Assembly (NCBI RefSeq): GCF_900110495.1
Contig: NZ_FODX01000002.1
Coordinates: forward strand, 186,001 to 250,000
Reading direction: 5' to 3'
Length of the DNA: 64,000 nt
Origin: Nitrosovibrio sp. Nv6
GTDB taxonomy: Bacteria > Pseudomonadota > Gammaproteobacteria > Burkholderiales > Nitrosomonadaceae
How positions within the stretch are numbered: position 1 is the first letter of the stretch; each line of letters starts with the position of its first letter. Positions 19,447-32,413 of this stretch are shown here, piece by piece. The position numbers and the translations under genes were made by a program. The notes below the pieces were generated by a model. The model saw nothing but the letters and a program-made list of their open reading frames with translations. It was not told the DNA's origin and did not search any database.

Positions 19447-21174
19447 TCATCCTCCAGCTATGCCTTCGGATATTTTTCCTCTTATAAAATCAGGAATATT
19501 TCGGGGTAGGAAAGGCACCATCTGCGATTGTTCGTCCCTCCGTCCGCGATACTCGATTTTTCCTTCCTTCAGGCTTCGATCGCCGATAACAATACGATGA
19601 GGAATGCCGATCAGTTCCATGTCGGCAAACATGACACCCGGCCGATCGTCACGGTCATCAAGCAGAACTTCGATACCGGCGTCCACCAGTTCCGCATAAA
19701 GCCTCTCCGCTTCGGTCCTGACCTGTGCATTTTTCTTCAGTCCGATAGGAATGATAACGACCTGGAACGGCGCCATTGCCGTGGGGAAAATAATACCCCG
19801 CTCGTCATGGTTCTGCTCGATAGCTGCTGCCACGATGCGTGACACGCCGATGCCGTAGCACCCCATTTCCATCGGCCGGGTCTGACCGGCTTCATCGAGA
19901 TAGGTGGCTTTCATCGCCTCCGAATACTTGGTGCGCAACTGGAAAATATGCCCCACCTCTATGCCTCGGCAAATATCCAGCTTTCCCCGGCCGTCCGGCG
20001 ATGGATCGCCGGGAACCACATCACGGACATCGAAAATATGATCCGGTTCTTTCACATCGCGGCTAAAATTGACGTTGACAAGGTGGTAATCCTCTTCATT
20101 CGCGCCACAAACGAAATCGCTCATTACCGCTACGGTGCGGTCGGCAATAACGGGAAGAGACAAGCCGACGGGCCCGATATACCCTGGAGGACACCCGGTT
20201 TTCGCGCGTATTTCTTCTTCGTTCGCTAACCGGAAATCCGGAAGGAAAGGAATCTTTCGGACCTTTGTTTCATTGAGATGGTGATCCCCTCGTAGCAGCA
20301 ACAGGTACATTTCGCCATTTGCCATTACCGCAAGGGTTTTCACGGTTTGCTCGATCGGAATACCCAGGGCCGCGGCAACCGCTTCGCAGGTCCTTGTGGC
20401 TATTGTTTCGACTTTCCGCATTGGATCGCCCGCCTTCTTGCGCCCCCCCCCCGGTTGGAGTGATTCGGCCATTTCAACGTTGGCCGCGTAATTCGAATCC
20501 GGGCAGAAAGCGATGGCGTCTTCGCCTGAATCCGCCAGGACATGAAACTCATGCGAACCGCTGCCTCCCATCGGTCCCGTATCCGCAGCCACTGCGCGAA
20601 ATCTCAATCCCAGGCGGGTGAATACCCGATCATAGGCGCCGTGCATTGCCCAATAGGTTTTCTCCAGGCTATCCTGGCCGGCGTGGAATGAATAAGCATC
20701 TTTCATCACGAATTCGCGGGCGCGCATGACGCCGAAGCGCGGCCGAATTTCGTCGCGGAACTTGGTTTGAATCTGGTAAAAGGTTAACGGCAATTGACGA
20801 TAACTTTTAATCTCCCGCCGCGCTATGTCGGTGATGACCTCCTCGTGCGTCGGACCAAAGCAGAAATCGCGCTGATGCCTATCCCTGATTTTTAACATCT
20901 GCGGACCGAATACGTCCCAGCGTCCGGTTTCCCGCCATAATTCGGCGGGCTGAACAGCGGGCATCAGGAGCTCCGCTGCACCGCATGCGTTCATTTCCTC
21001 TCGCACAACACTCTCTACCTTCCGCAAGATTTTCAAGCCCAGCGGCATCCACGTATAAAGTCCGCTTCCGAGACGCTTGATGAGACCTGCGCGCAACATC
21101 AGCTTGTGGCTTATCAATTCCGCTTCAGCGGGGGCTTCCTTGAGAGTGGAAATAAAAAAACCTGATACGCGCAT
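19447..21174 (-). CDS. proS: Prolyl-tRNA synthetase
   Basis: Charges tRNA-Pro. The start at 21174 ([18 protein letters not shown]) gives 575 residues, like E. coli ProS (572); the frame is open 22 codons further. It is of the bacterial type: class II motif 1 near [18 protein letters not shown], motif 2 around [19 protein letters not shown], an inserted editing domain (about residues 225-405) and motif 3 with [17 protein letters not shown], followed by the anticodon-binding domain. A run of nine C on the plus strand near 20443 is in frame. It is divergent from rppH across 174 bases. Confidence 0.97.
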   Translation of the reverse strand: MRVSGFFISTLKEAPAEAELISHKLMLRAGLIKRLGSGLYTWMPLGLKILRKVESVVREEMNACGAAELLMPAVQPAELWRETGRWDVFGPQMLKIRDRHQRDFCFGPTHEEVITDIARREIKSYRQLPLTFYQIQTKFRDEIRPRFGVMRAREFVMKDAYSFHAGQDSLEKTYWAMHGAYDRVFTRLGLRFRAVAADTGPMGGSGSHEFHVLADSGEDAIAFCPDSNYAANVEMAESLQPGGGRKKAGDPMRKVETIATRTCEAVAAALGIPIEQTVKTLAVMANGEMYLLLLRGDHHLNETKVRKIPFLPDFRLANEEEIRAKTGCPPGYIGPVGLSLPVIADRTVAVMSDFVCGANEEDYHLVNVNFSRDVKEPDHIFDVRDVVPGDPSPDGRGKLDICRGIEVGHIFQLRTKYSEAMKATYLDEAGQTRPMEMGCYGIGVSRIVAAAIEQNHDERGIIFPTAMAPFQVVIIPIGLKKNAQVRTEAERLYAELVDAGIEVLLDDRDDRPGVMFADMELIGIPHRIVIGDRSLKEGKIEYRGRRDEQSQMVPFLPRNIPDFIRGKISEGIAGG

Positions 21175-21348
21175 GGGCTGTCCACTGTGACAATCGATTC
21201 GTAATTCTACTCTGAAACGGCAGTGCATTTTTATCCGCACTGCATGTACTGCCTTACCTGCCGTTTTATTAAACTCTGACAGCTTTCAATCTGGGATAAA
21301 ATGTGGAAAAATCTAATCCTATTGTGATGGATCAAACGGGTGAATCAC

Positions 21349-21912
21349 ATGATCGACCGTAATGGATATCGCTCAAACGTCGGTATCGTTCTACTCAATT
21401 CGAAAAACGAAGTATTCTGGGGCAAACGCATCAAGCAGGATTCCTGGCAATTTCCACAAGGCGGCATCAAGCCGGGCGAGAGCCCGGAACAGGCGATGTA
21501 CCGGGAATTAACGGAAGAAGTCGGTTTACATCCCTGGCATGTCGAGATTATCGGCCGGACGCGTCACTGGCTGCGTTATGAGGTGCCGGATCAATGGATA
21601 AGGCGCGACTGGCGAGGAAATTACAAAGGGCAAAAACAGATATGGTATCTGCTGCGTCTGGTTGGACGTGATTGTGACGTATCCCTGCGCGCAAGTGTTC
21701 GTCCTGAATTCGACGCCTGGCGGTGGAACCAGTACTGGGTGGAACTGGAGTCGGTGGTCGAGTTCAAACGCCAGGTTTATCGGCAAGCTCTGACAGAATT
21801 GGCGCGCTTGCTCAATCGTCCCATCCCTCCTTTTGGCAGCAATGGCTATGGTCGCCCCAGCCATGGCGCCAGGGGACAGATTGCAGTGGCTCCCGCCAAA
21901 CACGATGAATAG
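21349..21912 (+). CDS. rppH: RNA pyrophosphohydrolase
   Basis: Nudix hydrolase that removes pyrophosphate from mRNA 5' ends and so starts RNase E-dependent decay. The ATG at 21349 gives [14 protein letters not shown], the usual N-terminus; a GTG nine bases upstream also opens the frame. Length is 187 residues. The Nudix box is intact ([23 protein letters not shown], about residues 38-60), and the family motifs WQFPQGG and [10 protein letters not shown] are present. A hairpin with T tract follows about 100 bases after the stop. Confidence 0.95.
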   Translation: MIDRNGYRSNVGIVLLNSKNEVFWGKRIKQDSWQFPQGGIKPGESPEQAMYRELTEEVGLHPWHVEIIGRTRHWLRYEVPDQWIRRDWRGNYKGQKQIWYLLRLVGRDCDVSLRASVRPEFDAWRWNQYWVELESVVEFKRQVYRQALTELARLLNRPIPPFGSNGYGRPSHGARGQIAVAPAKHDE

Positions 21913-22018
21913 ATGGGCGAATGGGAACTTTAAATACGGAAATGAATTTACCCGGTTATGAGGACTCAATATCACCTCCGAAGATCCTTCCCCACCGGGA
22001 TTGGCTGCTTGTCCTTCC

Positions 22019-22040
22019 GCCGCGCAAGCCCGCGGCTTTT
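22019..22040 (+). terminator. Probable intrinsic terminator of rppH
   Basis: GCCGCG, a six-base loop, CGCGGC and TTTT make a compact GC stem with a short T run. Confidence 0.6.
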
Positions 22041-22182
22041 CCGACAATAGGTCCGTTATGTCGCAATATATGAACTCATGTTTTTGTTCTCGTCCTCAGT
22101 CAGCAGTCAAGCTTGCCCATCGCTTCAAATTTTAGGCGTAATCGGCTGCGCCACTACAGCCGCGTTTTTTAGGAGATTACCG

Positions 22183-23175
22183 ATGATAATGCGGGCGTTG
22201 ATCATATCGCTGCTATCTGTTGGCACCATTGCCGCCTCACCTGCCATTGCCGCCGAGCCCATCCAGCCGATTGAGGCGGCGAAGCCAAAGAATGAAAACA
22301 TGGTGGAACTGGGCAAGATGCTTTTTTTTGATCCACGTTTATCTAAATCGGGATTCATCTCCTGTAACTCCTGCCACAATCTCAGCATGGGTGGGTCGGA
22401 TAACCTGCCATCGTCCATTGGCCACAAGTGGCACCAGGGCCCTATCAATTCGCCAACGGTATTGAATTCCAGCATGAATCTGGCCCAGTTCTGGGATGGC
22501 CGCGCCAAGGATCTGAAAGATCAGGCGGGCGGACCTATCGCGAACCCAGGGGAGATGGCGTTCAGCCATGAATTGGCGGTAGGCGTTCTTCAGTCCATTC
22601 CGCAGTACCGGGCTCGCTTCAAGGAGGTATTTGGCTCCGATAAAATCGATATCGGAATGGTAACCGACGCGATTGCCGCTTTTGAAGAAACACTGGTTAC
22701 GCCGGGTTCGCGTTTTGATAAATGGCTCAAGGGTGACAAGACAGCGATAAACCAAACCGAGCTCGAGGGGTATAAGCTATTCAAGGAGACTGGCTGCACC
22801 GGCTGTCACAACGGCGCCGCGGTTGGCGGTGCTTCATTCCAGAAGATGGGCGTACTGGAGCCTTTCGAGACTCAGAGCAAGGCCGAAGGGCGGTTTGCGG
22901 TAACCGGCAAGGAGGAAGACCGCATGTTTTTCAAGGTACCCACCCTGCGAAATGTGGAGCTGACATACCCCTATTTCCACGATGGCTCTGCTGCAACTTT
23001 AGCGGACGCGGTGAACACCATGGGCCGGATACAGTTAGGGCGGAATTTCACCAAGGACGAAAATGCCAAAATCGTAGCGTTCCTGAAGACGCTGACGGGA
23101 AAACAGCCTGAACTCACCCTACCTATTTTGCCGCCCTCAACGAAGGATACGCCCAGACCCCATCCGTTTGACTGA
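22183..23175 (+). CDS. Di-haem cytochrome c peroxidase (CcpA/MauG family)
   Basis: Periplasmic enzyme that reduces hydrogen peroxide with electrons from small cytochromes or other donors. The ATG at 22183 has AGGAG upstream and begins a signal peptide (cleavage near AIAAEP); length is 330 residues. Two haem-binding motifs are present, CNSCH at 61-65 and CTGCH at 205-209, with the conserved FWDGRA stretch between them and the YPYFHDGS region near the C-terminus. Peroxide defence is a plausible role in an ammonia oxidiser, where reactive by-products arise. An inverted repeat lies downstream. Confidence 0.92.
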   Translation: MIMRALIISLLSVGTIAASPAIAAEPIQPIEAAKPKNENMVELGKMLFFDPRLSKSGFISCNSCHNLSMGGSDNLPSSIGHKWHQGPINSPTVLNSSMNLAQFWDGRAKDLKDQAGGPIANPGEMAFSHELAVGVLQSIPQYRARFKEVFGSDKIDIGMVTDAIAAFEETLVTPGSRFDKWLKGDKTAINQTELEGYKLFKETGCTGCHNGAAVGGASFQKMGVLEPFETQSKAEGRFAVTGKEEDRMFFKVPTLRNVELTYPYFHDGSAATLADAVNTMGRIQLGRNFTKDENAKIVAFLKTLTGKQPELTLPILPPSTKDTPRPHPFD

Positions 23176-23231
23176 TCGGATAAAAGCGGTCCTGTTCTTC
23201 GTCGAGTTAACTCACAGGAATGTTTAAATTT

Positions 23232-23256
23232 GCCCAGGCTGCTCCGAAGCCTGGGC
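23232..23256 (+). terminator. Hairpin downstream of the peroxidase gene
   Basis: GCCCAGGCT and AGCCTGGGC form a perfect nine-base stem with a seven-base loop. It is preceded by an A/T run and followed by TATTC. The remaining 246 bases to hfq hold no gene that I recognise and presumably include the hfq promoter. Confidence 0.6.
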
Positions 23257-23502
23257 TATTCAAGCCGTGTCATTTCAGCAGCGCCTGAATTCGGGCATAA
23301 CAGTCTGGGGAGGCAATTCCAGTACTTGTCTTATCCTCTGCCGATCCAATTTTCTCAGGGATTGGGGACAAGCGATTATCGTGCCTTGCTCCGGTCATTT
23401 GCAGGGATTTTGAACTCCGCTCGCTTCCCATTCAGAAATATGGATTTACTCTTGAAAATCAAGTAGAGTTACTTCTTGAATAATTAAAATACGGAGTCAT
23501 CA

Positions 23503-23748
23503 ATGAGCGCTAAAGGGCAATTGTTACAAGACCCGTTTCTAAATACATTGCGGAAGGAACATATTCCAGTGTCGATTTATCTGGTAAACGGAATCAAGCT
23601 GCAAGGACATATCGATTCATTTGATCAGTATGTGGTATTGCTGAAAAATACCGTCACGCAGATGGTATACAAGCACGCGATTTCTACCGTTGTCCCCGCG
23701 AGGGCCGTCAACATACCCTTTGAGGCGCCCGCTATACCTGATGCCTGA
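23503..23748 (+). CDS. hfq: RNA chaperone Hfq
   Basis: Hexameric Sm-like protein that pairs small RNAs with mRNAs. The 81 residues include the Sm1 region ([19 protein letters not shown]) and the Sm2 motif YKHAIST; the proximal-face and distal-face residues are as in other proteobacteria. CGGAGT precedes the ATG. The stop overlaps the start of hflX by eight bases. The hfq-hflX-hflK-hflC order is the common proteobacterial one. Confidence 0.97.
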   Translation: MSAKGQLLQDPFLNTLRKEHIPVSIYLVNGIKLQGHIDSFDQYVVLLKNTVTQMVYKHAISTVVPARAVNIPFEAPAIPDA

Positions 23749-24916
23749 CCGACCCTCCGGGAATACAATTAACGCTAACGGCGGTGTTGATTCCGCTGTA
23801 CTCGTCAGCCTCGATCTGGGGCGCAGCGATTCAGCTGAAAATCTGGAGGAATTGCGACGGCTGGCGGCAAGCGATCAGCTTGCGATTTCGGCGGTTGTCG
23901 AAGGCAAACGCTCCAGGCCGGATCCCGCGACCTTCGCGGGCAGCGGCAAAGTCGATGAAATTACCTCGGCATTGGAACAAACCGGCGCATCCCTGGTTAT
24001 TTTCAACCATGACCTTTCTCCTGCCCAGCAACGTAACCTGGAGCAGCGCGTCGGACATCGTGTAATAGACCGCACCAGCCTGATTCTGGATATTTTTGCA
24101 CAGCGCGCCAAAAGCCATGAAGGAAAGCTGCAGGTCGAACTTGCTCAACTTGAGCATCTCGCCACACGTCTGGTACGCGGGTGGAGTCATCTGGAGCGCC
24201 AAAAAGGCGGCATCGGTTTGCGTGGTCCCGGCGAAACGCAGCTGGAAACAGACCGGCGCCTGCTTGGGAAACGCGTTAAGCTACTTAAGGAAAAGCTTAC
24301 GAAATTCGAGCGTCAACGTACACTGCAGCGCCGCTCCAGAAAACGGGCTCAGGTGATGTCCGTTTCCATTGTCGGCTATACGAATGCGGGCAAATCGACC
24401 CTTTTTAACAGTCTGACCCGTGCGCAGGCCTATGTTGCCGATCAATTATTCGCCACCCTGGACGCCACGAGCCGCAAGCTGTTTATCCCCGATTTCGGTC
24501 CGCTCGTGCTTTCCGACACAGTGGGATTCATCCGGGATCTGCCACATACGCTAGTCGCCGCATTCCGCGCAACGCTGGAGGAAACGGTACAGGCCGATTT
24601 ACTGCTCCATGTGGTGGACGCGAGCAGTCCTGCCCGTTCCGAGCAGATCGATGAAGTAAACAGGGTCCTTAAGGAGATCGGTGCTGACTCCGTTCGGCAA
24701 ATACTGGTGCTCAACAAGGTAGACCTGATCAATTTATCCCCCGGGGGCACGGGTTATCGGCGTGACGAGTATGGTAGAATCGAACAGATTCGATTGAGCG
24801 CAAAAACCGGCGAAGGGCTGGAGTTTATCAAGTTGGCGCTGGCGGAAGCAATTGAAGACCGGGCTTTGCAAGGGTGTGAGGATCAGCGCGAAGCCCGAAC
24901 CGTAATGAATGAATAG
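23741..24916 (+). CDS. hflX: GTPase HflX, ribosome-associated
   Basis: Ribosome-splitting GTPase active under stress. Starting at ATG 23741, inside the last codons of hfq, it has 391 residues. The N-terminal HflX domain includes [10 protein letters not shown], and the central coiled-coil region carries [18 protein letters not shown]. The G domain begins with the P-loop [14 protein letters not shown] at about residue 211, followed by [11 protein letters not shown] and NKVDL. Expression is probably coupled to hfq. Confidence 0.95.
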   Translation: MPDRPSGNTINANGGVDSAVLVSLDLGRSDSAENLEELRRLAASDQLAISAVVEGKRSRPDPATFAGSGKVDEITSALEQTGASLVIFNHDLSPAQQRNLEQRVGHRVIDRTSLILDIFAQRAKSHEGKLQVELAQLEHLATRLVRGWSHLERQKGGIGLRGPGETQLETDRRLLGKRVKLLKEKLTKFERQRTLQRRSRKRAQVMSVSIVGYTNAGKSTLFNSLTRAQAYVADQLFATLDATSRKLFIPDFGPLVLSDTVGFIRDLPHTLVAAFRATLEETVQADLLLHVVDASSPARSEQIDEVNRVLKEIGADSVRQILVLNKVDLINLSPGGTGYRRDEYGRIEQIRLSAKTGEGLEFIKLALAEAIEDRALQGCEDQREARTVMNE

Positions 24917-25043
24917 CCCGTTCAGTTATTTACTATATCAGGTAGATAACGCGGTCTATTTTTTCTCCGGCAGGCTGAAATTCAGGATTTTCACCATACC
25001 GTTTAATGGTTTTATCGACATTAAGCAGAAAATAGGAATCATC

Positions 25044-26237
25044 ATGGGATTAAATGATCCTCAGTGGGGAAGAAAAAAAGGCAATTCCGGTCCACCTGAT
25101 CTGGATCAACTGTGGCGCAATTTCAACAAGAAGCTCAATAACCTTTTAAAGCGCAAGGGCGGCGGCAACGGATCGAGCGGCGGCGAGGGGCCTGGCGGCG
25201 GTCAACCCAAGCGATATAGCGGGGGTATAGGGTTGCTTATCGGGCTGCTCGTGGTGCTTTGGGTAGCCAGTGGATTCTACATCGTGAACGAAGGCCAGCG
25301 AGGCCTGGTGCTGCGCTTCGGAAAATATGTCGAAAGCACCCAGGCCGGCTTGCGCTGGCATCTGCCATATCCGATCGAGGTAGTGGAAGCCGTTAACGTG
25401 AGCCAGGTACGGACGGTGGAGATCGGTTATCGGAACAATGTGAGAAGCAAGGTATTGAAGGAATCGCTGATGTTGACCGATGACGAGAATATCATCGACA
25501 TTCAGTTTGCCGTGCAGTACATCCTGAAGAACCCCGAGGAATTCCTGTTCAACAACCGCGAACCGGAAAACGCGGTGCTACAGGCGGCGGAAACCGCCAT
25601 ACGGGAAATTATCGGTAAAAGCAAAATGGATTTCGTGCTCTACGAGGGGCGCGAACAAGTGGCGGCGAAAGCGACCGACCTGATGCAACAGATTCTCGAT
25701 CGTTACAAGATAGGGATCGCGATCAGCAAAGTAACCATGCAGAATGCACAACCACCGGAGCAGGTGCAGGCGGCCTTCGACGACGCGGTCAAAGCCGGCC
25801 AGGATAGGGAACGGCAGAAAAATGAGGGCCAGGCCTACGCCAACGATGTGATTCCGAAGGCCAAGGGTAACGCCGCGCGTCTGCTGGAAGAGGCCGACGG
25901 ATACAAACAACGGGTGATTGCAAGTTCCGAGGGTGAAGCGAGCCGCTTTAAACAGGTTCTCGTCGAATACAACAAGGCGCCCGCCGTCACCCGTGACCGG
26001 CTTTATCTGGACACGATGGAGCAGGTGCTTTCAAGCACCAGCAAGGTTATCGTGGATCAGAAAAACGGCAACAACCTGCTCTATCTGCCCCTGGATAAAT
26101 TGATACAAACAAGTGGACCTTCGTCTCCTGCTGCATCGCCATCGGAGGCGCCGGCTGCCGCTGCGCAAGAGGCTGTGCCTGACAGCGCCGCTCGAACTCG
26201 AGAGGCATTTCGCGGCCGTGAACGGGAGACAAGATAA
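25044..26237 (+). CDS. hflK: HflK, FtsH protease modulator subunit
   Basis: Membrane protein that with HflC forms a large periplasmic cage around the FtsH protease. The ATG at 25044 gives MGLNDPQWGRKK, the typical start, and 397 residues. A glycine-rich cytoplasmic segment (about residues 33-55) leads to one transmembrane helix (about 58-80) and an SPFH/Band-7 domain (from YIVNEGQRGLVLRFG). The C-terminus is Pro/Ala-rich. Its stop directly abuts the GTG start of hflC. Confidence 0.95.
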   Translation: MGLNDPQWGRKKGNSGPPDLDQLWRNFNKKLNNLLKRKGGGNGSSGGEGPGGGQPKRYSGGIGLLIGLLVVLWVASGFYIVNEGQRGLVLRFGKYVESTQAGLRWHLPYPIEVVEAVNVSQVRTVEIGYRNNVRSKVLKESLMLTDDENIIDIQFAVQYILKNPEEFLFNNREPENAVLQAAETAIREIIGKSKMDFVLYEGREQVAAKATDLMQQILDRYKIGIAISKVTMQNAQPPEQVQAAFDDAVKAGQDRERQKNEGQAYANDVIPKAKGNAARLLEEADGYKQRVIASSEGEASRFKQVLVEYNKAPAVTRDRLYLDTMEQVLSSTSKVIVDQKNGNNLLYLPLDKLIQTSGPSSPAASPSEAPAAAAQEAVPDSAARTREAFRGRERETR

Positions 26238-27116
26238 GTGAAAAACTATACCGCGTTGCTCTTGGGTGCGCTTGTCGCCCTGTTTCTTCTGGCAACTTCT
26301 TCACTGTATATCGTGGATCAGCGTCAGCAGGCAATCTTGTTCCAACTGGGTGAGGTAGTAGATGTAAAAACGGAGCCCGGCCTGTATTTCAAGATTCCCC
26401 TGGCGCAGAACGTGCGCTATTTTGACTCGCGTATCCTGACCATGGATACAGCCGAGCCGGAGCGTTTCATCACTTCGGAAAAAAAGAACGTACTGGTGGA
26501 TCTGTTCGTGAAATGGCGAATTATTGACGTCAAGCAATATTATGTCAGTGTACGCGGCGACGAAATGCTCGCGCAGACGCGGTTGTCTCAAACCGTGAAT
26601 TCCAGCCTGCGTGACGAATTCGGTAATCGGACGGTGCACGACGTGGTTTCCGGCGAGCGCGACATGATAATGGAAATCATGCGCCAGAAAGCTGATGCCG
26701 ATGCGCGCAAGATTGGCGTGGAAGTTGTGGACGTCCGACTGAAGCGCGTGGATTTGCCGCAGGAAGTGAGTGAATCGGTCTACCGCCGGATGGAAGCGGA
26801 GCGGAAACGGGTGGCCAATGAATTGCGCTCTACCGGCGCGGCGGAGTCCGAAAAGATCCGGGCCGATGCCGATCGCCAACGCGAGGTCATCCTGGCGGAA
26901 GCTTATCGGAGAGCCCAGGAGGTGAAAGGTGAGGGAGATGCCAAGGCCTCCGCAATTTACGCCAACGCTTTTCAGCCCAACCCGGAATTCTATGCTTTCT
27001 ATCGCAGTCTTGAAGCCTATAAGCAGAGCTTCAAAAACAAGGGCGATATGATGGTCCTTGAGCCTAATTCTGAATTCTTCAAGTATCTGAAGAACTCGGG
27101 CCGAAGCGCGAAATAA
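26238..27116 (+). CDS. hflC: HflC, FtsH protease modulator subunit
   Basis: Partner of HflK. It starts with GTG immediately after the hflK stop and has 292 residues: an N-terminal membrane helix (about 6-24), then the SPFH domain (VDQRQQAILFQLGEVV), and a long charged helical region (VYRRMEAERKRVANEL). Translation is almost certainly coupled to hflK. Confidence 0.95.
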   Translation: MKNYTALLLGALVALFLLATSSLYIVDQRQQAILFQLGEVVDVKTEPGLYFKIPLAQNVRYFDSRILTMDTAEPERFITSEKKNVLVDLFVKWRIIDVKQYYVSVRGDEMLAQTRLSQTVNSSLRDEFGNRTVHDVVSGERDMIMEIMRQKADADARKIGVEVVDVRLKRVDLPQEVSESVYRRMEAERKRVANELRSTGAAESEKIRADADRQREVILAEAYRRAQEVKGEGDAKASAIYANAFQPNPEFYAFYRSLEAYKQSFKNKGDMMVLEPNSEFFKYLKNSGRSAK

Positions 27117-27309
27117 TAGTCCATTTTTTATCAGCCGCCGGAGAACAGGACCTTGCGAATTCTGAATCGCCGGTCGCCACGGAGTCATAACAGACCATCT
27201 AAAACATATGAGCCGCGTCCTTTTGCCCTGCTCTATTTCCTTCCTGTTCCCCGTCGGTAATGAGCTCGTGCAGAACTGTAGATGATAGAGTCTACTGAGG
27301 CATGACGGC

Positions 27310-27495
27310 ATGTGGGATACTTTATTAATGGCGTTTGCCCTGATGCTGGTATTGGAAGGGCTTCTTCCGTTCCTGATACCCGGCGTTTGGCGCGAAACCT
27401 TCAGGAAGCTGACCGAAGCGGGTGACAACCAGATACGCTTTATCGGTCTTACCTCCATGCTGGCGGGACTTCTGCTACTTTACCTTGTGAAATAG
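27310..27495 (+). CDS. DUF2065 family small membrane protein
   Basis: 61 residues with two hydrophobic helices (about 4-24 and 43-59) and the family pattern EGLLPFLIPGVWRETFRKL. The ATG is preceded by TGAGG. Genes of this family are commonly found between hflC and hisZ or purA; the function is unknown. Confidence 0.85.
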   Translation: MWDTLLMAFALMLVLEGLLPFLIPGVWRETFRKLTEAGDNQIRFIGLTSMLAGLLLLYLVK

Positions 27496-27538
27496 ATCTG
27501 CGCGTTCGCGCTTCTCTTCAGAGCACTGGAACGTAAAC

Positions 27539-30051
<2,513 letters not shown>

Positions 30052-30147
30052 CCCTTTTTAATGCCCCGGTTTCGAGGTACTTGCAATTTGCATAAACCTA
30101 CAACCTTCGGGACTCATGGTTAATCGGGCATTTGAACCCTCAAAGGC

Positions 30148-30573
30148 ATGAACGGCTATAACGTCCGCAACGCAAGCTGGCAATGTGATAACCACGCACT
30201 GCGCTCAATACGGGAAAAAGTTTTTATCCGTGAGCAGGGCGTTCCTGTCGAACTGGAATGGGACGAATTTGACGCGAGCTGTATTCATGCCCTTGCTGCG
30301 GATTCGGCGGGAAATCCTATTGGCACGGCCCGGTTTTTACCGGTCGGAACCATCGGACGCATGGCAGTGCTAAAGGAATGGAGAGGCAAAGGCGTGGGCG
30401 GCGCGCTCCTGCAGTGGCTGCTGCAAGAAGCTGGAGATCGGCAATTTCAACAGGTTGCCTTGAATGCGCAGATATATGCTGCCGGGTTTTATGCCAAATT
30501 CGGTTTTCGGATAGAGGGAGAAAAGTTCCTGGACGCAGGGATTCCGCATGTGAAAATGGTTCTGCGATTGTAG
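30148..30573 (+). CDS. GNAT family N-acetyltransferase
   Basis: 141 residues of the compact ElaA/YjcF-like type. The acetyl-CoA-binding motif A is visible as IGRMAVLKEWRGKGVGGALL (about residues 71-90), and the region VALNAQIYAAGFYAKFGF is the conserved end of the fold. The substrate cannot be inferred. It lies 96 bases after purA on the same strand. Confidence 0.85.
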   Translation: MNGYNVRNASWQCDNHALRSIREKVFIREQGVPVELEWDEFDASCIHALAADSAGNPIGTARFLPVGTIGRMAVLKEWRGKGVGGALLQWLLQEAGDRQFQQVALNAQIYAAGFYAKFGFRIEGEKFLDAGIPHVKMVLRL

Positions 30574-30686
30574 ATCGCATTCAAGTCAAGTAAATCCGGT
30601 TGATCTTTGCCCAGCTACCAAGGGCAACATCCACCTGCCCCATACCGGCGTACTCCCCGAGATTAGCCATTATTGATTCCGAAAGC

Positions 30687-30705
30687 TGTGTGTATTTTAC
30701 ACACA
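30687..30705. repeat. AT-type hairpin between converging genes
   Basis: TGTGTGTA and TACACACA pair perfectly across a three-base loop, between the ends of the GNAT gene and the minus-strand porin gene. It is not a classic terminator: an A run follows on the plus strand. Confidence 0.35.
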
Positions 30706-30726
30706 AAAAACAGTCGAAAGATGTGA

Positions 30727-32067
30727 TTAAAAAGGAACCATAAAATCAAGCGATAATACAACCTGGTCTTTTTTCCCTCCGAACGGCCGGTAGGTCGCGC
30801 CATGGAGCGCATCCACATTGTCATATCGTACGTTCGGGCGAACATTAAACTGCTGGATCGGCTTCCACTCCAGTTTCAGCGTCTTGGCAGCTTTCCAGTT
30901 CATTCCCACAGTGACCGCGTAATAATCTGCGGGTACGCTGGTGCTATTGCCGAACTGGCCACGGCCCAGCGCGTAGCTCAATCCGCGGTTGTCTGTAGCC
31001 GCCGCTACACGGCCGGGTGAAAATACGCGAAAACCGTCTCGATCACGGAACCATTCGCCGCGGACGCCAACTGATAGTTCAGGCGTAAGATCATAGTACA
31101 GGTGCGTGTTAATGCCATACCATTCTGCATTCTTGTTCACGCCGTTCAATAATACCCCACCGGCGTAACCATGATCGTGCTGGAAAACAAAATGTGTCTT
31201 GGTGGTGATCTTGTGCTTCAGCACGACGCTGTACATTCCCCAGGGTTCGCTGCTTCGTGTGGAGGTCTCGCTATAGGTGCCGCTGATATTGGCCGAACTC
31301 GCCATGTCGTCGCTGGTCCAGGTGATACCGCCTATACCGCCCCAATTACCCAACTGTTTATCAAATGCTCCATCCCACCCGCCAGTGGCGCTCCCGGTAG
31401 TGACCCCGCCGATAATCGACCAGTTGTCGTTGATTTTGTAGTTACCCAATGCCCCGGTATGGGTGAAAGGTTCGCCATATTGCATCGTGTAGGCATGGGT
31501 GTAAAAGAAATTGTCAGGAGCCGGAACCGATTCATAACCGATGGGTGTATAAAAATGGCCGAGCTTGACATTCAGGCCGTTACCGACCGGTACGTAAGCT
31601 TCCGCATACGCCTGGGGAAGCGCAATACCATAGTATCGGGTCGAAGCACAGCATAAATCGAGATCCCAGTTACTTCTGTCCAGGGGTTGACCAGTATTTA
31701 CATCGAACGCAGGAACGCCGTATGCCTGGGTAAAAATGGCATCCGTACCGAACATGAAATCGAAACGCCCGCCAAAATCCCACGCACTGCCCTCGGCCAC
31801 TACGGGTCGTTGTATAAATATATTGAACTGATTCAGTTGAAATCGATTTGACCGATCGGCAAAAGTCACGGGGCCGTTGAACCCGCTCGCCTGGCCCGGG
31901 TTGAAAGTCGCTCCGCCATTGATCCAGCCGCCTACCCGTATCCCACTATCTTTAAACCACTCCACTGCCGCATTCGCATGCACATCCGTTGATCCGGCAA
32001 CCGCTGCGAACAGGCTGACGGCAGAAACGAACACGGTCCGGCTTCTGCGTTTTGGCGTGCACGACAT
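30727..32067 (-). CDS. BBP2-type outer-membrane beta-barrel porin (paralogue 1)
   Basis: 446 residues from the ATG at 32067 (AGGGGA upstream), chosen over an in-frame codon 21 residues earlier because it begins the signal peptide (MSCTPKRRSRTVFVSAV, cleavage near VHA). The mature protein has strand-rich sequence ending MVPF and matches the OmpL-like putative porin-2 family: SGIRVGGWINGGATFNP, RFQLNQFNIFIQR, the CC pair in DLDLCCAS, and EWYGINTHLYYDL. It is closely similar along its whole length to the porin at 33808. The solute is unknown. Confidence 0.82.
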   Translation of the reverse strand: MSCTPKRRSRTVFVSAVSLFAAVAGSTDVHANAAVEWFKDSGIRVGGWINGGATFNPGQASGFNGPVTFADRSNRFQLNQFNIFIQRPVVAEGSAWDFGGRFDFMFGTDAIFTQAYGVPAFDVNTGQPLDRSNWDLDLCCASTRYYGIALPQAYAEAYVPVGNGLNVKLGHFYTPIGYESVPAPDNFFYTHAYTMQYGEPFTHTGALGNYKINDNWSIIGGVTTGSATGGWDGAFDKQLGNWGGIGGITWTSDDMASSANISGTYSETSTRSSEPWGMYSVVLKHKITTKTHFVFQHDHGYAGGVLLNGVNKNAEWYGINTHLYYDLTPELSVGVRGEWFRDRDGFRVFSPGRVAAATDNRGLSYALGRGQFGNSTSVPADYYAVTVGMNWKAAKTLKLEWKPIQQFNVRPNVRYDNVDALHGATYRPFGGKKDQVVLSLDFMVPF

Positions 32068-32413
32068 ATAGTGATTCCCCTGGGTAAAAACACTACATCC
32101 GAAATTGTTATTCTCTCGGCAACGTAACACGCCATATATAAATAAAATGTGATTTTATTGTGAATAATATGTTAAGTTTTTCAGATTTGTGAAGATTTTC
32201 AACTTCCATTTATCGCTACGATGTGAAGAAAGTGGAATGGGACGAAACCCATCAACGAACTCACAGATTCAAACCGAGGGGTTCAGAGGATTGGCAGATA
32301 ATCACCATGTCGCACGTATTGCGATAGGCATCCATTTACAAAATCCAGCAAACAGGGCGCCCGCACTCCTGACAGTGGAAGGAAAAGCGGAAGGGAGTTA
32401 ATCCCTGGAATGA
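32068..32413. other. Promoter region of the first BBP2 porin
   Basis: 346 bases without a gene. The part next to the porin start (32130-32190) is very AT-rich and probably holds its promoter, read on the minus strand. I see no resolvable -35/-10 pair. Confidence 0.35.

Noticed and set aside
26301..27458. 385-codon minus-strand open frame
   Set aside because: It is the shadow of hflC and the DUF2065 gene on the plus strand; those have clear family motifs.
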